Origin: Sphingomonadales bacterium
GTDB lineage: Bacteria > Pseudomonadota > Alphaproteobacteria > Sphingomonadales > Sphingomonadaceae
DNA: 37,188 nucleotides
Assembly: GCA_027483465.1 (NCBI GenBank)
Contig: JAIXUQ010000102.1
Span: 1-37,188, forward strand
Direction of reading: 5' to 3'
Shown here: positions 6,899-14,497 of the stretch, one piece after another
Numbering within the stretch: the first letter of the stretch is position 1
Layout: the number at the start of each line of letters is the position of its first letter
Program-made: the position numbers and the translations under genes
Notes under the pieces: model-generated
The model's database searches: none
Told to the model about the DNA's origin: nothing
Seen by the model: only the letters and a program-made list of their open reading frames with translations

Positions 6899-8611
6899 TC
6901 AATCAAACACATAGGTGCCGGGCGCCTTGGCGCCGGGCGGGTGGGCGGCAATGCCCAATGCGGCCGGTGCCGGCTTCTCGGCACCCGAACGCTCCTTCAG
7001 CCAGCCGGCCCACATCGGCCACCAGCTGCCCGAAAACTCCTCGGCCTGTTTCAGCCATTGTTCGGGGGTGGCCGGCGGTGCCTTGCCGGGGCTGCGGTAA
7101 TATTTGGCCTTGGGATTGCCCGGCGGGTTGACGATGGCCTGGATATGGCCGGAGTGCGAGAGCACGAAATCGATATTCTGCGATCCAAACAACTGGGTGG
7201 AGCGGTAACAGGCCTTCCACGGCGTGATATGGTCGGTCACGCCGGCCAGCATGAACAGGTCGCAATCCACCTTGCTGATATCAAGGCTGTGATCGGCCAG
7301 ATTGGATTGGCCGTGGTTCACGAACGGCTGCTCCTCATAGATGCGCAGATAATCGCTGTGCAGCGCCGCGGTGAGGTTGGTGCTGTCGTTGTTCCAGAAC
7401 AATATGTCAAAGGCCGGCGGGTCCTCACCGTGGAGATAATTGTTGACCACATAGTTCCAGACCAGATCGTTGGGCCTGAGCCAGGCAAACATGCGGCTCA
7501 AGGAACTGCCTTCCAATATGCCCTTCTTGGCCGAACGTTCGCGCGCCAGCTTGATGCCATGGTCCGACACCAGCGCGCCCACCTCGCTGTCATCGCGCTT
7601 GGGATGCAGCACGCACACCATCAGCGTGGCCGAATTCACCCGATCATCCCCCAGCGCCTTGAGCTTTGACAGCAGGGTTGACATGGTGATGCCGCCCGAA
7701 CAGCCGCCCGACAGATTGACCTTGTCGCTGCCGGTGATGGCACACACCACGTCGATGGCAGCGATGATCTCGTTGACATAATCGTTGAGGCCCCAGGCCT
7801 TGTGCTCGATCGTGGGGTTGCGCCAGCTGATCAGGAAGGGTTGCAGCCCTTGCGAAAGCTGGAAGCGGATCATGCTCTTGTCCGGCGTCAGATCGTTCAG
7901 ATAGGCCTTGTTGATCTGCGGCGGGATCACCAGCAACGGGATTTCGTGCACCTGATCGGTGGTCGGCTGATACTGGATCAGCTCCATCATTTCGGTGCGG
8001 TGGACGACGGCGCCGGGCTGGATGGCGATATTCTCGCCGATCTTGAACGGCTTCTTGTCCACCTGGCTCACGATCCCGTCGTTGTGGACCATGTCGTTAT
8101 AGGCGTTTTTCAGGCCGGCGATCAGCGACTGGCCGCCGGTTTCAATGGCCTTCTTGATAGCCGACGGGTTGCCGGCCAGCGTATTGGAGGGGGCCAGCGA
8201 ATCCATGATCATCGCCGAAACGAAATTGGCGCGCGACCGCTCCAGTTCGTCCACCTGCATGTCGGCCACCCAGTTCTTCACATGCTTCTGGCTGGCCAGA
8301 TAATATTGCATGCTCATGCGATAGAGCGGGTTGGCTCGCCAGGCCGGATCGCTGAAGCGCTTGTCCTTCGGATCGGGCGCAATGGTGGATTTCAGGGTGA
8401 CGATATCCGCCACGTCGCCGGCAAAGGCCTTCATATGCTTGAAACCATTGGCCGGATTGCCGGCGGTTTCGCGCAGCATCATGGTGACGGCGCCCATGAT
8501 ATCCTCCCGCGCGATGCCGATGATGGGGTTCAGCCCGGCACCGGCCTTCACGCCCAGATCATCGGCACCGCCCAGATCAACACCCACCTTGCCGGCCGGT
8601 TTCTTCGCCAT
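6899..8611 (-). CDS. phaC: Class II-type polyhydroxyalkanoate synthase
   Basis: A 570-residue PHA synthase, which polymerises (R)-3-hydroxyacyl-CoA into storage polyester on granules. The lipase-like box GGCSGG carries the nucleophile C304; D460 in AGVTDHITPW and H489 in SHSGHIQ complete the triad. The length, the phrase FKHMKAFAGDVADIVTLKSTIAPDPKDKRF and the immediate phaZ partner match the single-subunit class II enzymes of pseudomonads (medium-chain substrates) more than class I. The start at 8611 (MAKKPAGKVG) is chosen because GGAGG lies 8 bases upstream; an in-frame ATG at 8617 is too close to it. The gene follows the LacI-type regulator by 113 bases on the same strand, but the two are functionally unrelated and phaC probably has its own promoter. 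Substrate class is inferred from resemblance. Confidence 0.9.
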   Translation of the reverse strand: MAKKPAGKVGVDLGGADDLGVKAGAGLNPIIGIAREDIMGAVTMMLRETAGNPANGFKHMKAFAGDVADIVTLKSTIAPDPKDKRFSDPAWRANPLYRMSMQYYLASQKHVKNWVADMQVDELERSRANFVSAMIMDSLAPSNTLAGNPSAIKKAIETGGQSLIAGLKNAYNDMVHNDGIVSQVDKKPFKIGENIAIQPGAVVHRTEMMELIQYQPTTDQVHEIPLLVIPPQINKAYLNDLTPDKSMIRFQLSQGLQPFLISWRNPTIEHKAWGLNDYVNEIIAAIDVVCAITGSDKVNLSGGCSGGITMSTLLSKLKALGDDRVNSATLMVCVLHPKRDDSEVGALVSDHGIKLARERSAKKGILEGSSLSRMFAWLRPNDLVWNYVVNNYLHGEDPPAFDILFWNNDSTNLTAALHSDYLRIYEEQPFVNHGQSNLADHSLDISKVDCDLFMLAGVTDHITPWKACYRSTQLFGSQNIDFVLSHSGHIQAIVNPPGNPKAKYYRSPGKAPPATPEQWLKQAEEFSGSWWPMWAGWLKERSGAEKPAPAALGIAAHPPGAKAPGTYVFD

Positions 8612-8724
8612 GGCCATCCCCTCCCCGCTTATCGTCGTGCCCGCCTCTCCCCGGCATGGGCTTGACGGCAATAGTTGCGGGCAAATGCAGCGCCGGTCAA
8701 CGCCGGCCATGCCGCAGGGCCGGT

Positions 8725-9753
8725 TCAGGCGGTGGCGCGCACCACCAGTTCGGGCGGCAGCACCAGGCTTTCGGTGTTTTCCCCGGCCAGCCGGCGCAGC
8801 AGCAGATCCACCAGCCCCCGCGCGCCGGCGGCAATATCCTGGCGGATGCTGGTGAGCGGCGGTGTCGTCTGGCCGGCCACCGGCAGATCATCAAACCCCA
8901 CCAGCCGCATCCGCTCCGGCACGGCCAGGCCGCGCTCGTGCAATTGCTTCAGGCAAGCCACGGCCAGCGTGTCGGTGGCGGCGAAAATGCCATCGATGCG
9001 GCTGGCGTGGCGGGCCAGATGGCGCGCAATCTCGCCGGGCATGCGGTCAACCGCCAGCGGGGTCGGGCAGGCAATGATCGGCACGCCGGCCTGTGCCGCC
9101 ACGTCGCTGGCTCCGGCAAAGCGGGCGGCGAATTCGATCGGCGCGGTGTCCCCAAAAAAGGCCAGCTTCGTGGCCCCGGCGGCCAGCAACCGCTCGGCCG
9201 CCAGCCGCCCGCCCAGCCGGTTGTCGGTGCCCACCACACAGTGGCGCTGGCCTTCCTGGTGATTGCCCCACACCACCATCGGCAAATAATGCGCGGCGGC
9301 CGCCTCGATGCGGGCAAACTGATCGGATTGGCCGATCACGATCAGGCCATCGACCATGCCCGATCCGGTGAAGCGGGCCAGCCAATCCTCGTCCCGGTCG
9401 GGGATCACCCGGCGCAGCATCAGATCATGGCCATGCTCGGTCAGTTCGTCGGCCAGATGGCCGAGCAGGGTCATGAAGAAGGCATCGGAAATCTGCTGGC
9501 GGCGATCATGGCCCAGCGGGATGGCCACGCCCACCACCCCGGTGCGCTGGCGGCGCAGATTGCTGGCCATCTGGTTGAGCTGAAAGCCATGGGCGCGGGC
9601 CAATTGCTGGATGCGTTCGCGCGTGCGGGCATTCACCAGGCTGTTGCCAGCCAGCGCGCGCGACACCGTGCCGGCCGAAACCCCGGCCAGCCGGGCCAGA
9701 TCCGTTATGGTGCGCACCGGGCCGTCGGGCGGGCTGAGATCAGCGTCTGCCAT
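8725..9753 (-). CDS. LacI-family repressor of the sucrose/fructoside locus
   Basis: A 342-residue regulator. The N-terminal helix-turn-helix (residues about 15-35, TITDLARLAGVSAGTVSRAL) and hinge helix (about 50-66, LARAHGFQLNQMASNLR) are typical of LacI/GalR proteins. The rest is a periplasmic-binding-protein-like effector domain starting at TGVVGVAIP. It is transcribed away from the TBDR gene, with 223 bases between starts, and two perfect palindromes lie in that interval. The natural inference is that it represses the receptor-GH68-fructokinase operon, and perhaps itself, until a sugar such as sucrose, fructose or a phosphate derivative binds. The effector cannot be told from sequence. ATG at 9751-9753 is taken because the DNA-binding domain begins about 14 residues later; ORF extension upstream would read through the operators. 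Confidence 0.9.
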   Translation of the reverse strand: MADADLSPPDGPVRTITDLARLAGVSAGTVSRALAGNSLVNARTRERIQQLARAHGFQLNQMASNLRRQRTGVVGVAIPLGHDRRQQISDAFFMTLLGHLADELTEHGHDLMLRRVIPDRDEDWLARFTGSGMVDGLIVIGQSDQFARIEAAAAHYLPMVVWGNHQEGQRHCVVGTDNRLGGRLAAERLLAAGATKLAFFGDTAPIEFAARFAGASDVAAQAGVPIIACPTPLAVDRMPGEIARHLARHASRIDGIFAATDTLAVACLKQLHERGLAVPERMRLVGFDDLPVAGQTTPPLTSIRQDIAAGARGLVDLLLRRLAGENTESLVLPPELVVRATA

Positions 9754-9894
9754 GCTCAATGCCCCGGCGACACACGGCCGGGCGGCAACCCAGCGCAGAT
9801 CATGGTGAACGGCAGCGGCATGGCTCCACTGAACATCGCGGCGGCGGCGCTGTAAATCCCGTAGTGCACCGGAGGCGGCGCACAGCGCAAATTT

Positions 9895-9904
9895 CAAACG
9901 TTTG
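9895..9904. promoter_or_regulatory. LacI-type operator, copy 1
   Basis: The perfect 10-base palindrome CAAACGTTTG, with the central CG typical of LacI/GalR operators, lies in the divergent region between the repressor and the TBDR genes. Its centre is 23 bases from that of the second copy. Confidence 0.75.
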
Positions 9905-9917
9905 CATTTTTCGGTTG

Positions 9918-9927
9918 CAAACGTTTG
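9918..9927. promoter_or_regulatory. LacI-type operator, copy 2
   Basis: This is an identical CAAACGTTTG palindrome, extended by one base pair as GCAAACGTTTGT with an imperfect outer pair. It ends 49 bases before the TBDR start codon, where a promoter would be expected, so repressor binding would block transcription of the receptor operon. Confidence 0.75.
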
Positions 9928-9976
9928 TATCGACGCTAAGGCTGATCGTAACGATAAGGGAGAGGAGCCTGACCGC

Positions 9977-12445
9977 ATGATGATTCGCCGCCTTCTGGCT
10001 GTGGGAGTGGCCGCTGCCGCCCTCGCCGCGCCCGCTTTTGCCCAAGCCGCAGCACCCGCCACCGCCGATGCCGCCAAGCCCGAAGCTGGCGACGATGCGC
10101 TGGGTCTTGAAGAGATTGTCGTTACCGCCAGCGCCCGGCCGGCCAACCGGCTGAACAGCTCGGTCTCGGTCAGCGCGCTGAGCGCGCAGGCCGTGCTGGA
10201 TGCCGCCCCGCGCACAACGGCCGAAATCTTCCGCCAGATCCCCGGCATCCGGTCCGAAGCCACCGGCGGCGACGGCAATGCCAATATCGCCGTGCGCGGC
10301 CTGCCGGTGGCATCGGGCGGTGCCAAGTTCCTGCAACTGCAGGAAGACGGCCTGCCGGTGTTGCAATTTGGCGATATCGCCTTCGGCAATGCCGATATCT
10401 TCCTGCGCGCCGATCAGACGGTGCGTTCGATCGAGGCGGTGCGCGGCGGTTCAGCCTCCACCCTGGCCTCCAACGCGCCGGGCGGTGTCATCAACTTCAT
10501 CAGCAAGGATGGCAGCGAGGATGGTGGCACGCTGATCGGCACCGCCGGGATTGATTTCGAGGAATATCGCCTCGATTTCAACTATGGCGCCCGCATCGGC
10601 GACAAGACCCGCTTCAACATCGGCGGTTTCTGGCGCGAAGGCGAAGGCCCGCGCCGCGCCGGCTACAACGGCAACAGCGGCTATCAGGTGAAGGCCAACC
10701 TCACCCAGGAGTTCGAACGCGGCTATGTGCGCATCAGTGCCAAGCATCTGAACGACCGCGCCATCGGTTATCTGCCGATGCCGATGCTGGTCACCGGCAC
10801 CAATGGCAACCCGGATTACCGCTCGTTCGCCAATTTCGACATCCTGCGGGACACGCCGCACAGCGCCTTCTTCACCAACGCGGCCGGGCTGGACGGCAAC
10901 AACAACCGCCGGGTCACCGATATCCGCGACGGCATGCGCGCCATCGTCACCACGCTGGGCCTGGAAGCTCAGTTCGAGCTGGCCGATGGCCTCAAGCTGG
11001 AAGAACGCTTCCGCTGGTCGAGCGTGCGCGGGCGCTTCGTCTCGCCCTTCCCGTCGGAAGTGGGCGCGGCGGCTGGCATCGGCAATTCGGTCGGCCAACT
11101 GCTCACCGGCAACGCCGGCACCTACAATCTCGTCTATGCCAACGGCCCCAACGCCGGCCGTGCCTTCAACAATGCCAACGGCCTGTTGATGCGCACCCAC
11201 TTGTTCAACACCGAGATCAATGATTTCGGCGGCTTCACCAACGATCTGAAGCTGATCAAGGAATTCGGCCAGGTAACCGCCACCGCCGGCTTCTACAAGG
11301 CTCGCCAGAACATCAACATGGACTGGACCTGGGACAGTTTCCTGATGGAAGTGCAGGGCCGCAATGCCGCGCTGGTCGATGTGGTCAATCCTGCCAATGG
11401 CGCGGTGCTCACCCGTGGCGGCCTCTATGCCTATGGCGTGCCGTTCTGGGGCAATTGCTGCCAGCGCAGCTATGATGTCAGCTACGACATCAACGCCCCC
11501 TATCTGGCGGTGAACGCCGATCTGGATGGGCTGTCGCTCGATGGCTCGATCCGGTGGGACAATGTCTCGGCGCGCGGCAGCTATGCCGGCACGCTGCAGG
11601 CGACCAATTTCGATGTGGATGGCAATGGCTCGATCCAGCCGGTGGAACGCTCCGTCTCGCTGATCGCCAACGGCACGCCCAGCCCGGTCAATTACGACGT
11701 CGGCTATTTCTCCTGGTCGCTGGGCGCCAATTACCGGCTGAACGCCGATACAGCGGTGTTTGCCCGGGCCAGCCGCGGCGGCCGCGCCAATGCCGATCGC
11801 CTGTTGTTTGGCGTGGTGCTGCCCAACGGCAATGTGCGCAAGGAAGACGCCATCGATTATGTCAACCAGTATGAAGTGGGCGTGAAATACCGCTCGCGCG
11901 GGTTCGGCCTGTTCGTCACCGGCTTCTTTGCCCGCACCCAGGAGCAGAATTTCGAAGCCACCACCCAGCGCTTCTTTGATCGCACCTATGAAGCCAAGGG
12001 CATCGAACTGGAAGCGGCCTATCGCACCGGCCCGTTCGATCTGCGCGGTGGCGCCACCTGGACTGATGCGACCATCGCCCGCGATGCCATCACCCCGGCC
12101 AACCAGGGCAACACGCCGCGCCGCCAGGCCAGCCTGATCTATCAATTCACCCCGTCGGTAGATCTGGATGTGGCGCGCTTCGGCCTGAACATCGTGGGCA
12201 CCACCCGCGCCTTTGCGCAGGACAACAACCAGCTGGTGTTCCCGGCCTATACCCAGGTCAACGCCTTCGTGAATGTCCGCCCGGCCGATCGCATCGAGGT
12301 CTCGTTGAACGCCAACAACCTGTTCAACGCGGTGGGCATCACCGAAGCGGAAGAAGGCGCCATCACGCCGGGCACCAACAATTTTGTCCGCGCCCGCGCC
12401 ATCAACGGGCGCACCGTCACCGCTTCGGTGCGGTTCGATTTCTGA
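9977..12445 (+). CDS. TonB-dependent outer-membrane receptor of the sucrose/fructoside locus
   Basis: An 822-residue outer-membrane receptor for TonB-driven uptake. A signal peptide (MMIRRLLAVGVAAAALAAPAFAQ) precedes a TonB box region (LEEIVVTASA, residues about 43-52). The plug domain follows (FRQIPGIRSEATGGDGNANIAVRGLP, then VEAVRGGSAS-like SIEAVRGGSASTLASNAPGGVINFIS), then the 22-stranded barrel, ending in the outer-membrane terminal aromatic VTASVRFDF. GGAGAGGAG precedes the ATG at a suitable distance; reading further upstream would enter the operator region. It is the first gene of an operon with a GH68 enzyme and a fructokinase and is divergent from a LacI repressor, so the likely ligand is sucrose or a fructo-oligosaccharide. 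The arrangement resembles the sux loci of Xanthomonas and Caulobacter relatives, but the ligand is inferred from neighbours. Confidence 0.9.
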   Translation: MMIRRLLAVGVAAAALAAPAFAQAAAPATADAAKPEAGDDALGLEEIVVTASARPANRLNSSVSVSALSAQAVLDAAPRTTAEIFRQIPGIRSEATGGDGNANIAVRGLPVASGGAKFLQLQEDGLPVLQFGDIAFGNADIFLRADQTVRSIEAVRGGSASTLASNAPGGVINFISKDGSEDGGTLIGTAGIDFEEYRLDFNYGARIGDKTRFNIGGFWREGEGPRRAGYNGNSGYQVKANLTQEFERGYVRISAKHLNDRAIGYLPMPMLVTGTNGNPDYRSFANFDILRDTPHSAFFTNAAGLDGNNNRRVTDIRDGMRAIVTTLGLEAQFELADGLKLEERFRWSSVRGRFVSPFPSEVGAAAGIGNSVGQLLTGNAGTYNLVYANGPNAGRAFNNANGLLMRTHLFNTEINDFGGFTNDLKLIKEFGQVTATAGFYKARQNINMDWTWDSFLMEVQGRNAALVDVVNPANGAVLTRGGLYAYGVPFWGNCCQRSYDVSYDINAPYLAVNADLDGLSLDGSIRWDNVSARGSYAGTLQATNFDVDGNGSIQPVERSVSLIANGTPSPVNYDVGYFSWSLGANYRLNADTAVFARASRGGRANADRLLFGVVLPNGNVRKEDAIDYVNQYEVGVKYRSRGFGLFVTGFFARTQEQNFEATTQRFFDRTYEAKGIELEAAYRTGPFDLRGGATWTDATIARDAITPANQGNTPRRQASLIYQFTPSVDLDVARFGLNIVGTTRAFAQDNNQLVFPAYTQVNAFVNVRPADRIEVSLNANNLFNAVGITEAEEGAITPGTNNFVRARAINGRTVTASVRFDF

Positions 12446-12450
12446 TGCCT

Positions 12451-12486
12451 GGGGCCGGCCCTGCCCGTGGTGGTGCGGCCGGCCCC
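12451..12486 (+). promoter_or_regulatory. Strong GC hairpin between receptor and GH68 genes
   Basis: GGGGCCGGCC (12451-12460) and GGCCGGCCCC (12477-12486) are exact complements around a 16-base loop. The stem starts 6 bases after the receptor stop and ends 26 bases before the GH68 start. There is no U-tract, so it is more likely an mRNA stabiliser or partial attenuator that sets the ratio of receptor to enzyme than a full terminator. Confidence 0.55.
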
Positions 12487-12512
12487 CTTGCCTTGCGCAC
12501 GGGGCCCTGTTG

Positions 12513-13628
12513 ATGACCAGCCGCTGGACGGCCGCTGCCGCCACCACCGCCCACCCGGCTGCCGCCGCCACCGTGCCGCTGATCACGGCGGTGGACCGTC
12601 AGGGGCTGCCACCGGGCTTTGTCTATTGGGATTTGTGGCCGATCCAGGATCAGGCCGGCCGCATCGCCCGGCTGGCCGGCCGCGAACTGTGGATGGCCCT
12701 GACCGCGCCCGACCGGGGCGACCCGGCGCTGCGGCATTTCGAGGCCAAGATCCATCTGATCGAACGGCGGGATGGGCGCTGGCAGGATCTGGGCCCGGCC
12801 CTGCCCGATCAGCACGTGCCCTATGAGCGCGAATGGGCCGGCTCGGCCGTCAGCGATGGCGCGCATGTCACCCTCTATTTCACCGGGGCCGGCACCGCCA
12901 GCCGGGCCGGCGGTTATCAGCAGCGCCTGTATGAAAGCAGCGCGGCCATAGGCGCGGATGGCCTGCCCACCGGCTGGAGCGCCCCGCGGCCCAGCATCAG
13001 CGGCTGGCACCCCGCCTATATGCCGGCGGACGCGCACGAAGGCGAAGCCGGGCGGATCAAGGCCTTCCGCGATCCGGCCTGGTTCCGCGATCCGGCCGAT
13101 GGCACCGAATATCTGATCTTCACCGCCTCGCTGGCCGATGCCACGAGTGATCACAACGGCGCGGTGGGCATCGCGCGGCGCTGTGCCGATGGCTGGCAAC
13201 TGCTGCCGCCGCTGGTGACGGCCGATGGCGTCAACAACGAGCTTGAGCGCGCCCATATCGTGTTCCATGCCGGGCGCTATCATGTCTTCTGGGCCACCCA
13301 GTCCTCCACCTTCGCCCCCGGCCTGGGCCATGCGCCGGGCGGGCTGTATGGCATGGTGTCCGATCATCTGTTCGGGCCCTACACGCCGCTGAACGGCTCC
13401 GGCCTGGTGCTGTGCAACCCGCCGGAGGCGCCGCTGCAAAGCTATAGCTGGATTGTCACCGCCGAACTGACCGTGGCCAGCTTTGTCGATTTCATCGGCC
13501 TTGATGGCGGGCCGGTGCCGGCCGATCCGGCCACCGCGCGCCGGCACTTTGGCGGGGTGCCGGCGCCGCTGCTGCGCTTGTCGCTGCTTGCCGATGCCGC
13601 CGCGCTGGTGCAGCCTGAGCCGGCATGA
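12513..13628 (+). CDS. GH68-family fructosyl hydrolase/transferase, probably intracellular sucrose hydrolase
   Basis: A 371-residue enzyme of glycoside hydrolase family 68 (levansucrase, inulosucrase, beta-fructofuranosidase). The catalytic set is visible: nucleophile D40 in VYWDLWP, the EREWAGSA motif (residues 105-112), transition-state stabiliser D187 in FRDP, and general acid E245 in NELERAH. The enzyme cleaves sucrose to fructose and glucose and may also transfer fructosyl groups. No signal peptide is seen with the ATG at 12513, and it is shorter than secreted levansucrases (about 420-470 residues), so a cytoplasmic invertase role is inferred. Longer in-frame starts would overlap the receptor gene. 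Its stop overlaps the start of the fructokinase gene (ATGA), which consumes the fructose produced. Confidence 0.85.
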   Translation: MTSRWTAAAATTAHPAAAATVPLITAVDRQGLPPGFVYWDLWPIQDQAGRIARLAGRELWMALTAPDRGDPALRHFEAKIHLIERRDGRWQDLGPALPDQHVPYEREWAGSAVSDGAHVTLYFTGAGTASRAGGYQQRLYESSAAIGADGLPTGWSAPRPSISGWHPAYMPADAHEGEAGRIKAFRDPAWFRDPADGTEYLIFTASLADATSDHNGAVGIARRCADGWQLLPPLVTADGVNNELERAHIVFHAGRYHVFWATQSSTFAPGLGHAPGGLYGMVSDHLFGPYTPLNGSGLVLCNPPEAPLQSYSWIVTAELTVASFVDFIGLDGGPVPADPATARRHFGGVPAPLLRLSLLADAAALVQPEPA

Positions 13629-14494
13629 ACAGCACCCCCCTTCTGGCCGGCATCGAGGCTGGCGGCACCAAATTCGTGCTGGCGGTGGGACCATCGCCCG
13701 ACCGCATCAGCGCCACCCACACCATCCCCACCCGCCAGCCGGCCGAAACCCTGGCCGAAGCCGCTGACTGGCTGGGCGCCCACGGCCCCATCGCCGGCAT
13801 CGGCATCGCCAGCTTCGGCCCGGTGGAGCTTGATCCGGCCAGCCCGCGCTGGGGCTGGATCACCAACACGCCCAAGCCCGGCTGGGCCGATTGCGATCTG
13901 GCCGGCCACTTCAGCCGCCGCCTGGGCGCGCCGGTGGCCTTTGACACGGATGTGAACGGCGCCGCGCTGGCCGAACAGCGGCTGGGCGCCGGGGTGTGCG
14001 CCACCTCGCTGGCCTATGTCACGGTTGGCACCGGGCTGGGCGGCGGGCTGATCTTTGGCGATCATCTGGTCCATGGCGCGGCCCACCCCGAAATCGGCCA
14101 TCTGCTACCGCGCCGGCCGGCGGCCGATGCCGGCTTTCCCGGCATCTGCCCGCACCACGGCGATTGCCTGGAAGGGCTGGTGTGCGGCCCAGCGATCATC
14201 GCGCGCTGGGGCAAGCCGCTGTCGGAATTGCCGGCCGATCCCTGCCATGGCATCATTGCCGATTATCTGGCGCAATTGTGCCACAGCCTGATCGCCGCCA
14301 CCGCGGTTGAGATCATCGTGCTGGGCGGCGGCGTGATGAAAACCCCCGGCCTGATCGATCGTGTGCGCGCCCGCACCGCCGAACTGGGCAATGGCTATTT
14401 CCCCGGCACCGCCCGCCACCGCATCCTGCCGCCCGCCCTGGGGGACCTGAGCGGCATCACCGGCGCGCTGATGCTGGCCGCACGCGCCGGCTGA
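13625..14494 (+). CDS. ROK-family fructokinase
   Basis: A 289-residue sugar kinase that makes fructose 6-phosphate from fructose and ATP. It shows the N-terminal phosphate-binding loop GIEAGGTKFVLAVG (residues 9-22), the catalytic base region FDTDVNGAAL (probably D109) and the TVGTGLGGG loop (133-141). The zinc site typical of the family is complete: H154 in HPEIGH and C175, H178 and C181 in CPHHGDCLEG. This last segment, with FPGIC before it, is characteristic of the bacterial fructokinase branch (Zymomonas Frk-like), distinguishing it from glucokinases and ROK repressors, and there is no helix-turn-helix. It is the last gene of the operon and overlaps GH68 by four bases. It converges on the GGT-like gene with only 3 bases between stops and no visible terminator. 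Confidence 0.9.
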   Translation: MNSTPLLAGIEAGGTKFVLAVGPSPDRISATHTIPTRQPAETLAEAADWLGAHGPIAGIGIASFGPVELDPASPRWGWITNTPKPGWADCDLAGHFSRRLGAPVAFDTDVNGAALAEQRLGAGVCATSLAYVTVGTGLGGGLIFGDHLVHGAAHPEIGHLLPRRPAADAGFPGICPHHGDCLEGLVCGPAIIARWGKPLSELPADPCHGIIADYLAQLCHSLIAATAVEIIVLGGGVMKTPGLIDRVRARTAELGNGYFPGTARHRILPPALGDLSGITGALMLAARAG

Positions 14495-14497
14495 GCC

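Noticed and set aside
10451-12586. A 711-residue open frame on the minus strand opposite the first TBDR
   Set aside because: It mirrors codon bias of the receptor gene and shows no family motif; the plus frame has a signal peptide, plug and barrel.
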